Shown here: positions 7,898 to 15,970 of the stretch, one piece after another
How positions within the stretch are numbered: position 1 is the stretch's first letter
How the letters are laid out: every line of letters begins with the position of its first letter
NCBI GenBank assembly: GCA_021827245.1
Contig: JAKAWN010000029.1
Location: 1 to 29,908 of the forward strand
Reading direction: 5' to 3'
DNA: 29,908 nt
From: Acidobacteriota bacterium
GTDB lineage: Bacteria; Acidobacteriota; Terriglobia; UBA7540
Notes under the pieces: model-generated
What the model saw: the letters and a program-made list of their open reading frames with translations, nothing else
Database searches by the model: none
Told to the model about the DNA's origin: nothing
Program-made: the position numbers and the translations under genes

Positions 7898-7906
7898 TGC
7901 TAAGAT
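7898..7906 (+). promoter_or_regulatory. Extended -10 box for the propeller gene
   Basis: TGC-TAAGAT (TGn at 7898-7900, hexamer at 7901-7906) ends 7 bases before ATG 7914, so transcription would start at or next to the start codon. The possible -35, CTGACC (7880-7885), is only 15 bases away and is weak. Confidence 0.3.
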
Positions 7907-7913
7907 TGCAGAG

Positions 7914-9074
7914 ATGAAAAATCCAGGAATCAAAAGATGGTCCGTCGCTTTCGTCCTGCTTCTCGGCGTGTTCCTGCTGGGTTCTACTGGAACACGGATG
8001 CAGGGCTTCGGCGGTGCGAAACCGCATCCGTCGAGCACATGGCAGGAACCTTCACTGCAACTTGTCTATCAGTTTCCGAGGCCCGTGATCACCATCAACT
8101 CACCCGGGGCCGAAGGCAACAGATACGGCTTTGAGGGCGGCACCGTTGTAAAGCTGGATGGAGCCTACAATCTGTTCGCCTCGGAGCTTGTGGGGAACCC
8201 TCGCGCTGTCAAAATGAAGTTAGGCTACTGGACCAGCCGCGACCGCATCCACTGGAAGCGCGTGCGCACTCTCTTCACTTCCAGCGGCAATCACAACGGA
8301 ACGGACCCGCGCGCGGCCCTCTGGGCGCCCATGCCGGTTTACAGCCCCGGGCAAGGGCGCTGGAATCTCTTCTACGTCGCCTATCGCTCCAAACCCAACA
8401 CCAAGACCGAATGGTTCGCCAATTATGACGGCGTCATCTGGCGCGCCGTCTCGGAGGTCAAAGGGCGAGCAGGCATTGGCGGACCCTATCGGGACGCCGG
8501 CATCATCCTCCAGGCGGACAAACAATCCGAGCCCTGGGAGGGCCTGCAGGGGACTGACTCTTTTTTCCCTTATCCGGTTGGCAACCGCTGGTATGGCTTC
8601 TATGGCAGCGCCCAGACGCAGTACAAACCCGTTCGAGCCTGGCTGGTGGGGCTGGCGACGGCCCCGCAACTCGCCGGCCCCTGGACCCGCTGCCCAAAGC
8701 TGAATCCGGCGCCCATCGAAACGCGTTTCATCGAAAATCCGGTCGTCACGAAGTTATCGGACGGCACCTACGCCGCTGTCTACGATGACGAGGTTCCCAA
8801 CGCCGTCGGCTACGCGTTTTCCCGAGATGGAATCCACTGGATGCACGGCAAGGTTCTTGTGGTTCAGCCCAAGGGCCTTGGCTTCTGGTCAGATCACGTG
8901 CGCACTCCCCTTGGACTCATCCCCGAAGGCCACCACCTCTTTACGCTTTTTTATACCGGCTTCCAAAAGCTTCAAAGAAAGTCACCGCCCGGCGGAGTTG
9001 TGGACGCAGGAAGTATCGGCTGGGTCACCGTGAAGATCGTGGACGCCGCGAAGCACGCGCAAAGCGGCCGCTGA
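7914..9074 (+). CDS. Secreted beta-propeller protein, GH43/GH32-like
   Basis: 386 residues. The N-terminus has a signal peptide: basic KNPGIKR, then a hydrophobic run at about 11-25. Repeated blade-like motifs follow, such as FEGGTVVKLDGAYNLFASE, LGYWTSRDRIHWKRV, WNLFYVAYRS, NRWYGFYGSA, ENPVVTKLSDGTYAAVYDD and YAFSRDGIHWMHG. This alternation of 'ordinary D-G-hW' turns with aromatic strands is typical of five-bladed propellers in GH43, GH32 and GH130-like enzymes. Three acidic catalytic residues cannot be assigned with confidence, so the enzyme activity and substrate stay open. It is not in an operon. Its stop codon overlaps a scrap resembling the end of hicB. Confidence 0.65.
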   Translation: MKNPGIKRWSVAFVLLLGVFLLGSTGTRMQGFGGAKPHPSSTWQEPSLQLVYQFPRPVITINSPGAEGNRYGFEGGTVVKLDGAYNLFASELVGNPRAVKMKLGYWTSRDRIHWKRVRTLFTSSGNHNGTDPRAALWAPMPVYSPGQGRWNLFYVAYRSKPNTKTEWFANYDGVIWRAVSEVKGRAGIGGPYRDAGIILQADKQSEPWEGLQGTDSFFPYPVGNRWYGFYGSAQTQYKPVRAWLVGLATAPQLAGPWTRCPKLNPAPIETRFIENPVVTKLSDGTYAAVYDDEVPNAVGYAFSRDGIHWMHGKVLVVQPKGLGFWSDHVRTPLGLIPEGHHLFTLFYTGFQKLQRKSPPGGVVDAGSIGWVTVKIVDAAKHAQSGR

Positions 9075-9097
9075 AAGAGAGAATCTCTTTGGCGGCG
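9071..9097 (+). pseudogene. Scrap resembling the 3' end of hicB
   Basis: 24 of 27 bases match the last codons of hicB (7608-7634); read in the hicB frame it gives LKERISLAA against LKEKISLAA. The match starts exactly where the propeller gene ends. It is short, so chance cannot be excluded. Confidence 0.35.
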
Positions 9098-9317
9098 ACA
9101 GGCGCGCGAATTTGCTTGACTTTTGTCGGCTAGCGTGATAGCCTTTGCTGTCTGAAGGCGGCGAAGAACTGCCGGGAAGCCAGTGGTGGATGGTGATGGG
9201 ATGGGCCGCAGACCTGGACATGGAAACACTCGAAAACAAAGCCGGTGGAAAAGGCAACTATCAGCCAGAACACGTCCTGAAAATGGGACAAATGGGACAA
9301 AAAATATCTGTTTTTGC

Positions 9318-9479
9318 AAAACGAACCGGAGAAGTGATTGAAAACAAAGGATCGGGGTCCAAAAACGAACCCAAACGAACCTAAAAACGAAGCGGAGAAG
9401 TTGTTGAAAACATTAGAGTGCATAAAAAACGAACCGAAACGAACCGAAAAACGAACCGGGCCAAATTGTTGAAAATACA
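9318..9479 (+). repeat. Tandem purine-rich repeat with phased ACGAACC heptamers
   Basis: ACGAACC occurs at 9321, 9365, 9375, 9429, 9439 and 9451, with a one-base variant at 9387. Start-to-start steps are 44, 10, 12, 42, 10 and 12 bases, so the block is a 64-66 base unit repeated more than twice. GAGAAG or CCAAAT and TTGTTGAAAA follow the 9321, 9387 and 9451 copies. The rest of the gap 9075-9788 holds a GGGACAAAT direct repeat (near 9286-9300), a CCCGCGAC/GTCGCGGG stem (9569-9597) and no convincing gene. Confidence 0.7.
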
Positions 9480-9788
9480 AGACAGCTAATAGCGACCCGG
9501 AAAAATGATTATGAACCGGCAGCCACTCTCAGCCTATCCCGATTGCGACCCCTTTGATGCGCCACAAGCCCGCGACAAGGAGAAGCAGCGTCGCGGGTGC
9601 CCGGGTGTTGTGCCGTAACCTTCTTGCAGCCGCAATGCGGCAAACTGAAAGGCAAGCCCGTGGGCTAGGCAACTCCGGCTTGCTATCTCCTTCCAGTTTT
9701 GCTATGGATGGGATTGTACTGAGCCCGTTTCACCGTACCCGATCGGAAGAATTGCGGTGGCTGCAATACCCGCCGCAAGGGGGAACGA

Positions 9789-11447
9789 ATGAAGGCATTG
9801 GGGCAATTCGCAGTCGCGGCCCTGTTGGCCACATTCGTGGGGGTGATGCCGCTGTCGGCCCAGGGACCAGCCGGACAATCAAGCGTTGTGCGCCAGGCCC
9901 TCGAAAAGATCGTGGCGCAGGAAAAGCAACTGGTTGAGATCTTCAGTCATTACAGTCCTCGGGTTGAGACCTACCTCCAGGGAATCCATACCGACAAGAA
10001 CGGTAAGAAAGAGATCATCGGCGACGACTATTTCCTGGGGCGGCTGGAAGTGAAGAACGGCGTTGTCGAGCGGTCTTTTCTGCACTCCAAAGGAATCAGC
10101 CTCCGCGGCTTCTTGGGCAAGCTGCCCCTCTATGGCTCCATCCTTCCCAGCCTTTCCTTTGAACTTCAGTCAGGTTCGTTTGCCGAGCCCATCTTCATTG
10201 ATCCCCAGCATTTTGACCTGCAGCACTACCAGTTTGAATTCGTAGGGCGACAATTCCTGGGCGAAGTGCGGTGCCTGGTGTTTGACGTCAGGCCTCGCGC
10301 ACACGCCGGGAAGGGACTGTTCGAGGGCCGCGTCTGGGTGGAGGATCAGGGCTTTCACATTGTGCGTTTCAACGGTGCTTACGGGCGGGAAAACAAGTTC
10401 AGCTTCCATTTTGACAGTTGGCGCGAAAATCTCCAGCCGGGATTGTGGCTGCCCGTCTACGTTTACAGTGAGGAGTCGAGTCTTGCCAAGTACGGAGTTT
10501 CCCACCTGGGCTTCCGGTCGCAAACCCGTCTGTGGGGCTACGTGCTGAAGGCAGAAACGCCGGAAGGGCAGTTAACGCGCATCCTGATCGAGTCCAGAAC
10601 GCCTGTCAAGGATTCAAACAGCACTTCGCAGGACAATTCTCCGCTTGCCAGTGAGCGCCAATGGAGGCACGAAGCTGAAGTCAACGCGCTGAGTCGGCTG
10701 CAGAAGGCTGGCCTGCTGGCGCCACCGGGACCCGTGGACAAAGTGCTCGAAACGGTGGTCAACAATCTGGTGGTGACGAATCATCTGGACAACCTGCCAC
10801 CGATCCATTGCCGGGTGATGCTGACCTATCCGCTGGAATCGTTCACCGTCGGCGGCACCATTGTGTTGAGCAAGGGCCTGATTGACGTTCTGCCGAATGA
10901 AGCCAGCCTGGCCATGATCCTGGCCCATGAACTGGCGCACATCGTGAGCGGTGACACCACCGATACAAAGTATGCCTTTTTTGATCGCATGATGGTGTCC
11001 GACGATCAACTCCTGAAGACGTTCGATTTCGCACACAAAAAACAGGGTGAGGAAGCAGTCGACCAGGAAGCTATCAAGCTTCTTGAAAATTCACCCTACA
11101 AGGAAAAACTGGGAGAGGCAGGGCTGTTCCTGGAAGCTCTTGCCGGAATGGCTCCGCGCACCCCTGATCTCTTTGCCTCTCATCTGGGCCACCGGCTCAT
11201 CGATATGCACCACCAGCTCCAGATGGCTCAACTGTTGCAAGGCGCTCCCAAGCTCGAGCCCAATTCCATCAAGCAGATTGCCGCGCTGCCGCTCGGCGCG
11301 CGCATCAAGGTGAATGCCTGGAACGATAAAGTCAGCCTGATGAAAACCAAGCCGGTCAACCTGATCTCGGCCAAGGACAAGATGCCTTTTGAGGTGACGC
11401 CCTTATTTCCTTATCTAACTCGGTATGACTCCAAGCCGGGACGATAA
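9789..11447 (+). CDS. Secreted M48-family metalloprotease
   Basis: 552 residues with a signal peptide (about 1-24, ending LSAQG). Residues about 30-290 form a beta-rich domain that is conserved mainly in Acidobacteria-like M48 proteins by my recollection. The protease part holds zinc motif HELAH (H380, E381, H384), and a third ligand is likely E421 in EEAVD (ExxxD). 'FTVGGTIVLSKGLIDVLPNEASLAMILAHELAH' carries the usual G-G-I-ONG-like block before the site. The G-rich stretch at about 9777-9783 can serve as ribosome site for ATG 9789. The protein likely cleaves or remodels exported proteins. It is between two halves of the biotin pathway and not functionally linked to it. Confidence 0.8.
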   Translation: MKALGQFAVAALLATFVGVMPLSAQGPAGQSSVVRQALEKIVAQEKQLVEIFSHYSPRVETYLQGIHTDKNGKKEIIGDDYFLGRLEVKNGVVERSFLHSKGISLRGFLGKLPLYGSILPSLSFELQSGSFAEPIFIDPQHFDLQHYQFEFVGRQFLGEVRCLVFDVRPRAHAGKGLFEGRVWVEDQGFHIVRFNGAYGRENKFSFHFDSWRENLQPGLWLPVYVYSEESSLAKYGVSHLGFRSQTRLWGYVLKAETPEGQLTRILIESRTPVKDSNSTSQDNSPLASERQWRHEAEVNALSRLQKAGLLAPPGPVDKVLETVVNNLVVTNHLDNLPPIHCRVMLTYPLESFTVGGTIVLSKGLIDVLPNEASLAMILAHELAHIVSGDTTDTKYAFFDRMMVSDDQLLKTFDFAHKKQGEEAVDQEAIKLLENSPYKEKLGEAGLFLEALAGMAPRTPDLFASHLGHRLIDMHHQLQMAQLLQGAPKLEPNSIKQIAALPLGARIKVNAWNDKVSLMKTKPVNLISAKDKMPFEVTPLFPYLTRYDSKPGR

Positions 11448-11611
11448 ATACGGCTTCGGCCCCACATTCGCGCAATCCGCTGCAGAGCGGGCAAGCCGGC
11501 TGTTTTCTAACGTGCGTCGGCGGCGCAAAAACCGGCTTCGGATTGGTCTGCTTGACATAAGACAGACCCGCTACGCACAAACCAGTGTCGCGGTCGCCAT
11601 TACAAATTCTG

Positions 11612-11640
11612 GTGTCATGTTGCCGGTGCCCCGCTATACT
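11612..11640 (+). promoter_or_regulatory. bioDA promoter
   Basis: GTGTCA (11612-11617), 17 bases, then TATACT (11635-11640). ATG 11652 follows after only 11 bases and without a good ribosome site, so the leader would be about 5 bases. The gap 11448-11651 also has small stems such as GGTCTG/CAGACC (11545-11550, 11563-11568). Confidence 0.45.
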
Positions 11641-11651
11641 AGGCAGAAACC

Positions 11652-12284
11652 ATGAGCACCGACCTCTTTGTAACTGGAACGGACACGGGCGTCGGCAAGA
11701 CGCTGGTGTCGGCGCTGCTGTGCGCGGCGCTGGACGGCGTTTACTGGAAGCCCATTCAGACGGGCGTCAGCGAAGAAAGCGACCGGCGCACGGTGACGGA
11801 GCTGGCCGAACTGCCCCAGGAGCGGACGCTGCCCGAATGCTACGTTTTTGATCCGCCGGTTTCTCCGCATCTGGCGGCCGAGTGGGCCGGCGTGACCATC
11901 GACCTCGGCAGGATTCGCCGCCCGGATGGCAAGCTGCCGGGGCCGCTGATTGTTGAGGGTGCGGGCGGCGTGATGGTGCCGGTGAACGAATCGGAATTTA
12001 TGCTGGACATGATGCGCCGGCTTGCTCTGCCCGTGGTGGTTGTGGCGAGGAGTTCGCTTGGGACCATCAACCATTCGGTGCTGACTTTGCACGCGCTTAA
12101 GGGCGCCGGACTTGCCGTCAAGGGCGTTGTCCTGGTGGGGAGCCAGATTCAGGATAACGAGCGCGCCATCGAGCATTACGGCAAGGTGCCGATCGTTGGC
12201 CGGGTTCCGCTGCTCGAGGTGATCAACCGCGAGACGCTGCTGGAAGTTTACCACCGGGAATTTGACAGGAGCCTGTTCGACTGA
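11652..12284 (+). CDS. bioD: Dethiobiotin synthetase BioD
   Basis: 210 residues, the normal length. It closes the ureido ring of dethiobiotin from diaminopelargonate, CO2 and ATP in the cytoplasm. The P-loop is G9-T-D-T-G-V-G-K16-T17; KPIQTG carries the substrate-contacting lysine and EGAGGVMVPV the Mg-binding acidic block. Its stop codon abuts the bioA start codon without a gap, so the two are one operon. Confidence 0.93.
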   Translation: MSTDLFVTGTDTGVGKTLVSALLCAALDGVYWKPIQTGVSEESDRRTVTELAELPQERTLPECYVFDPPVSPHLAAEWAGVTIDLGRIRRPDGKLPGPLIVEGAGGVMVPVNESEFMLDMMRRLALPVVVVARSSLGTINHSVLTLHALKGAGLAVKGVVLVGSQIQDNERAIEHYGKVPIVGRVPLLEVINRETLLEVYHREFDRSLFD

Positions 12285-13598
12285 ATGTCACGTCTTTCCA
12301 TCTGGCACCCCTTCACACAGGATGCCGTCGAGCCCAAGCCCGTTTTTATCGAGCGCGCCGAAGGCGTTTATCTCTACACGCCGGAGGGCCGCCGGATTCT
12401 GGACGCAATCTCGTCCTGGTGGGTGAACCTGCATGGCCACGCGCATCCGCTGATTGCCGAGGCCATCGCAGAGCAAGCGCGGAAGCTGGAGCAGGTGATC
12501 TTTGCCGGATTTACGCATGGCCCCGCCGAGGAGCTTGCCGCGCGGCTGCGGAAGGTGCTGCCGTCTGCGCTGGAACACATCTTTTTTTCCGATGACGGAT
12601 CGACCGCCGTGGAGGTTGCCCTGAAGATGGCGATGCAGTTCTGGTGGAACCAGGGCAACCGCGAAAAGAGGAAGTTTGTGGCGCTCGACCATGCTTATCA
12701 CGGCGACACTGTGGGCGCGATGTCCGTGGGCGAAGATTCTTCCTTTGTCGCGGCGTTTGAGAGCCTGCGTTTTCCCGTCCACCGCCTGCCTTCGGCTTAT
12801 TGCTATCGCTGCCCGATGGGCAAGACGCGCGCCACATGCGACATCGATTGCGTCGAGCCGTTGGCGCGGCTGCTGGAGGAAAAGGAAGAGGAGATCGCAG
12901 CCGTGATCGTCGAGCCGCTGCTGCAGGCAGCCGGTGGAATGATTGTCCATCCGGTCGAGTTCCTGCAGCGCGTGCGCAAACTCTGCACACAGCACAACGT
13001 GCTGCTGATCGCCGACGAAGTACTCACCGGATTCGGGCGCACAGGCCGCATGTTTGCCTGCGAGCGCGCGGGAGTTGTTCCGGACATCATGTGCCTTTCG
13101 AAAGGCATCACGGGAGGCTTCCTGCCGCTCGGGGCAACCGTGTGCACGGGCGCCATCCGCGAAATCTTCCGCTCCGATGACCGAATGAAGACGTTCTTCC
13201 ACGGCCACTCCTATACGGGAAGTCCGCTTGCTTGCGCGGCTGGAATCGCCAGTCTGAAGATCTTTGAATCCGAGCCTGTCTTCGAGCGCATTGCAGCCAT
13301 TGAGCGGATTCACTCGGAGCGCCTGCCCGCCCTGAAGGATCATCCCGCCGTCGGAGACGTCCGCTCGATCGGCACCGTCGCGGCCATCGAGATCGCAGCC
13401 GAGGATACCGGTTACCTGTCGAAGCTGAGGCTATTTCTCTATGATTTCTTCCTGGAAAAGGGCGTGCTGCTGCGGCCGCTCGGAAATATTGTCTATATCC
13501 TTCCGCCGTACGTGATCTCGCCTGCCGAACTCAACTTTGTTTATGACGTGGTCACCGAGGCCCTGGACCGCTTGCCCGTCCGGCGGGAACCTGGCTGA
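12285..13598 (+). CDS. bioA: Adenosylmethionine-8-amino-7-oxononanoate aminotransferase BioA
   Basis: 437-residue class III aminotransferase that makes 7,8-diaminopelargonate from the BioF product with SAM as amino donor. WHPFTQ at the start, SSWWVNLHGHAHP (substrate pocket), ADEVLTGFGRTG and the PLP lysine K273 in LSKGITGG are diagnostic. It starts directly after the bioD TGA. No bioC or bioH was seen, so pimeloyl supply lies elsewhere or uses another route. Confidence 0.94.
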   Translation: MSRLSIWHPFTQDAVEPKPVFIERAEGVYLYTPEGRRILDAISSWWVNLHGHAHPLIAEAIAEQARKLEQVIFAGFTHGPAEELAARLRKVLPSALEHIFFSDDGSTAVEVALKMAMQFWWNQGNREKRKFVALDHAYHGDTVGAMSVGEDSSFVAAFESLRFPVHRLPSAYCYRCPMGKTRATCDIDCVEPLARLLEEKEEEIAAVIVEPLLQAAGGMIVHPVEFLQRVRKLCTQHNVLLIADEVLTGFGRTGRMFACERAGVVPDIMCLSKGITGGFLPLGATVCTGAIREIFRSDDRMKTFFHGHSYTGSPLACAAGIASLKIFESEPVFERIAAIERIHSERLPALKDHPAVGDVRSIGTVAAIEIAAEDTGYLSKLRLFLYDFFLEKGVLLRPLGNIVYILPPYVISPAELNFVYDVVTEALDRLPVRREPG

Positions 13599-13798
13599 TC
13601 AATTTCTTGAGAATTTTATTGGGAGGCGGCGGGAGAAAATGCGAGGATTCATCTTTCGCTTGAAGGTCTTTCACAGAGTGTTTTTTCCGGTGCGAAAGGG
13701 GATGAACGTTGTCGCGACATCTTCTTCCTCGATTGGCTTGCGGCAGGGCGGGATGGCTGCAAGGTTTATGATGAGTTCGTCCGATCCGACATCCCGGC

Positions 13799-14071
13799 CT
13801 ATCGGGGACTCAGGCTGCTCTCATCCTCGAAAGGAGACGGTCTGCGGGTACGGAATTGAGTTTCGTAACCCGGCGAACTACCTGAGAGTGAACTGTTCGG
13901 GCTGGCGGCTTCCACGTGTATGGATGCGCTTGTATAGGCATGGCTGATCCTTGTTGCCAGGCCACCCATTGCAGTAACCGCGGTCAATGAGACCAGGAAC
14001 AAGAGCAAGGCATATTCCGGCAAGTTTTGGGCTTCCTCTTCCGGCCAGATTCTTTTCAGCAGGTGCGTCAT
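13799..14071 (-). CDS. Flp/Fap-type pilin-like protein
   Basis: 90 residues. Residues about 10-45 carry EEEAQNLPEYALLLFLVSLT, the class IVb Flp pilin pattern: a short charged leader, then an invariant Glu-Tyr pair (residues 18-19) opening a hydrophobic helix. The ATG at 14071 has GGAG 7 bases upstream, a good ribosome site. The C-terminal half is polar, Ser/Pro-rich and longer than in the usual 55-65 residue Flp pilins. No tad/cpa assembly genes are in the window, so the pilus system, if present, lies elsewhere. The base stretch 13599-13798 holds nothing recognisable. Confidence 0.7.
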   Translation of the reverse strand: MTHLLKRIWPEEEAQNLPEYALLLFLVSLTAVTAMGGLATRISHAYTSASIHVEAASPNSSLSGSSPGYETQFRTRRPSPFEDESSLSPR

Positions 14072-14310
14072 CGTGCCTCTCCTTCAACAGTGCGGGCGTC
14101 ATGTGCTCGTCCGGCGTCCGGCGGTTCCTAAGCGGCAATCGAGCGCTAGCAACGATGTCTATGCATCTGGCTCGCTGGACCCCGCGATGGATGCGTGTAT
14201 CGCCACTGCGCCGTGAAATCATCAGTCACCAGGAAGTCTTTCCTTGCCGGGATTTCTCTTCCTCATCAAGCCGTCCTAAGAATAAGGCGAACATGTGGAA
14301 TGCTCAATTC

Positions 14311-14322
14311 GGTGAATTCACC
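14311..14322. promoter_or_regulatory. Perfect 12-base palindrome in the pilin-regulator gap
   Basis: GGTGAATTCACC, extended by TT and AA on the outside with one mismatch. The gap 14072-14667 otherwise holds only the Crp-type site at 14585-14600 and no convincing gene. Confidence 0.35.
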
Positions 14323-14584
14323 AAATCGCACCACCAAATCGCGGGCAAACGCTGCGGGTAATCACCTGAATGGCAAAGGATTATTGTCAAGTGCGTAACC
14401 ATCTCCCAACTTGTGCGGATTTCACGCCGGGGTGCGCAGAAACCTGTGCCCCAATTATGCATCCGGGCAACTGGCGAGGCTTGCTTGGTGCTCTGGCTGT
14501 TTCTGCGAAGACGTGTTGTTCCGCGGAAAGCTGTCTGCAGTCGTATGAGGCAGGGCGGAAGCGGGAATATGACTCACAGCAGTG

Positions 14585-14627
14585 AGTGATGAGGGTCACC
14601 GCGTGGATGCCTGGAAACGGATAGCCT
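14585..14627 (+). promoter_or_regulatory. Crp-type site and promoter of the response regulator gene
   Basis: AGTGA-N6-TCACC (14585-14600, centre 14592.5). TAGCCT (14622-14627) begins 29.5 bases downstream of the centre, which puts the site at about -41.5 from the expected start, the class II activator position. The same TAGCCT lies at the same distance from the site at 15176-15191. Confidence 0.5.
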
Positions 14628-14667
14628 GGAAAACGGATGAGTGTGCATAGGGAGCGCGGAGAGTCAA

Positions 14668-15069
14668 ATGGAAAAAAGAGCCGCGAAAAAACGGATCCTG
14701 GTAATCGACGACGATGAACGGGTCTTGATTTCGCTGGAGTACCTCCTTGAAAACGAAGGTTACGAAACCACCACAGCATGGAGCGGGCAGGAAGGTCTGG
14801 CCTTGCTGCGATCGAGGGAGTTTGACCTGATCCTGCTCGATGATTATCTGCGCGACATTGAGCACGAAGAGATCTTCGGTGAAATTCGGAGAAGGGAGAC
14901 TCAACTGCTGGTCATCCTGACGCAGAGCGCCCCAACATCTAACGTTAGAAAACATTACCTTGAATTGGGGGCTAATGCCATTGTGGGCAAACGGGCCCCG
15001 TTCCAGCAGATTGTGGCGGAGATTAACAAATGCTTTGCACGGACGGCACTTGAGACCGCGACGACATGA
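14668..15069 (+). CDS. Single-domain response regulator
   Basis: 133 residues, only a CheY-like receiver. Acidic pocket D14-D15-D16, phospho-acceptor D58 in LILLDDYL, T85 in VILTQS and K108 in IVGKR are all present, so phosphorylation is plausible. There is no output domain; it would act by protein contact or as a phosphate carrier. ATG 14668 is chosen because GGAGAG (14658-14663) lies just upstream; a GTG at 14641 would add nine unlikely residues. No histidine kinase gene is nearby. A Crp-type promoter lies in front. Confidence 0.85.
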   Translation: MEKRAAKKRILVIDDDERVLISLEYLLENEGYETTTAWSGQEGLALLRSREFDLILLDDYLRDIEHEEIFGEIRRRETQLLVILTQSAPTSNVRKHYLELGANAIVGKRAPFQQIVAEINKCFARTALETATT

Positions 15070-15164
15070 GATGGGACGCAAGCTTTGAGGTGGGAGCACA
15101 CCCGCCCAATAGGCGCGAAGGCGGGGCCAACACCGACCCTCGGTATAGAAGCTTAAAGGGCAAA

Positions 15165-15218
15165 TCACATTTTGATGTGATGGTCGTCACAGCCTGAGGC
15201 TGGAAACCGTCCTAGCCT
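15165..15218 (+). promoter_or_regulatory. Crp-type site and promoter of the Cys-rich gene
   Basis: Perfect TGTGA-N6-TCACA (15176-15191, centre 15183.5). TAGCCT (15213-15218) begins 29.5 bases downstream of the centre. An extra TCACA at 15165-15169 adds a third half-site at the same 11-base step. CTGGAAAC lies between the site and TAGCCT here (15200-15207) and at 14611-14618. Confidence 0.6.
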
Positions 15219-15295
15219 TCAGAATCAGAAGGACTAAGGATGGCGGGAAATGCGGGCAAAAACCATCCCGAGAGTTCTTCGAAGGGGAAAATACC

Positions 15296-15664
15296 ATGCC
15301 AAATGAGCCACAGGACGTTCTGGCAACTCTCAAATCTGAGTTGGAGTTTATCGAGAAGGGCGGATACGGAATTATGGGCAAGCCGCGTCCGGCGGGTACC
15401 TCGACGATGTTTGAGGATTCTCTTACATGTCTGAATTATGGATACCCATACCGGACCCACCCATGCGGGGAATGTCCGCTGATGGAATTCGTTCCGGAGG
15501 AAAACCGATTGTCGGCCATGCCCTGCCACCACATTCCGCTCGATTCATCCGGTCGAACGGTGGAAGTGATGGAAGCAGCAGAGGATGAGACCGGAATGCA
15601 CGAAGCGGTGAAAACTTGGCTTCGTCAGACGATCAGTCGTCTTGAATCTCAACGGTCGCGTTAA
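15296..15664 (+). CDS. Small Cys/His-rich protein of unknown function
   Basis: 122 residues, not recognised. AAGGGG (15281-15286 region) precedes ATG 15296 at a good distance. Residues 5-22 look helical; the middle holds C45, C57-x2-C60 (HPCGECPL) and C77-H78-H79 (PCHHIPL), a spacing that suggests a bound metal or Fe-S cluster. The C-terminal third is helical and charged. There is no signal peptide or membrane helix, so it is probably cytoplasmic. The Crp-type promoter upstream puts it in the same proposed regulon as the cytochrome cluster. Confidence 0.7.
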   Translation: MPNEPQDVLATLKSELEFIEKGGYGIMGKPRPAGTSTMFEDSLTCLNYGYPYRTHPCGECPLMEFVPEENRLSAMPCHHIPLDSSGRTVEVMEAAEDETGMHEAVKTWLRQTISRLESQRSR

Positions 15665-15830
15665 ACCATTGGCGTTCAGCCCATAAATCACCCGGACCTT
15701 GTGCCGACACTCGAAGCGCCCGGAAATTGCCAAGACTGAGATCGCACCTTCATTACATCCTTTGGGCGGTTTCGAATAGAGCGCGCCGGTGCGTAATCGG
15801 CGACCAGGCAAATCGATGCTTTTCGCCAAC

Positions 15831-15849
15831 GGTGCTAAAGGTTAGCACC
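15831..15849. promoter_or_regulatory. Inverted repeat GGTGCTAA/TTAGCACC
   Basis: Perfect 8-base arms (15831-15838, 15842-15849) around AGG. It could be a weak terminator after the Cys-rich gene or an operator. An eight-C tract follows near 15862. The gap 15665-16077 holds no gene I can support. Confidence 0.35.
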
Positions 15850-15970
15850 ACGCTTTTGTTTCCCCCCCCACGGCAAACGCTCATTTTCTGAATCCGAATA
15901 ATTGTTGCGGTCTTGCTGCCGGTCATGAACACTTCGGTTCGGCATGCATACAAAGCCTTGAAGGGACAGA

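Noticed and set aside
9145..9384. Open frame in the gap before the M48 gene
   Set aside because: Runs into the ACGAACC repeat; composition is repeat-driven and no motif is present.
9554..9937. 127-codon frame upstream of and overlapping the M48 gene
   Set aside because: Overlaps the signal peptide coding of a clear gene and has no recognisable features.
13537..13947. Plus-strand frame running from the bioA end over the pilin gene
   Set aside because: Overlaps bioA and the pilin gene, both better supported.
14213..14229. GTGA...TCAC in front of the pilin gene
   Set aside because: The half-sites are 9 bases apart, not 6, so it does not fit a Crp-type dimer site.
14370..14585. 71-codon Cys-rich frame before the response regulator
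   Set aside because: No ribosome site, no homology recognised; the cysteines follow no known motif.
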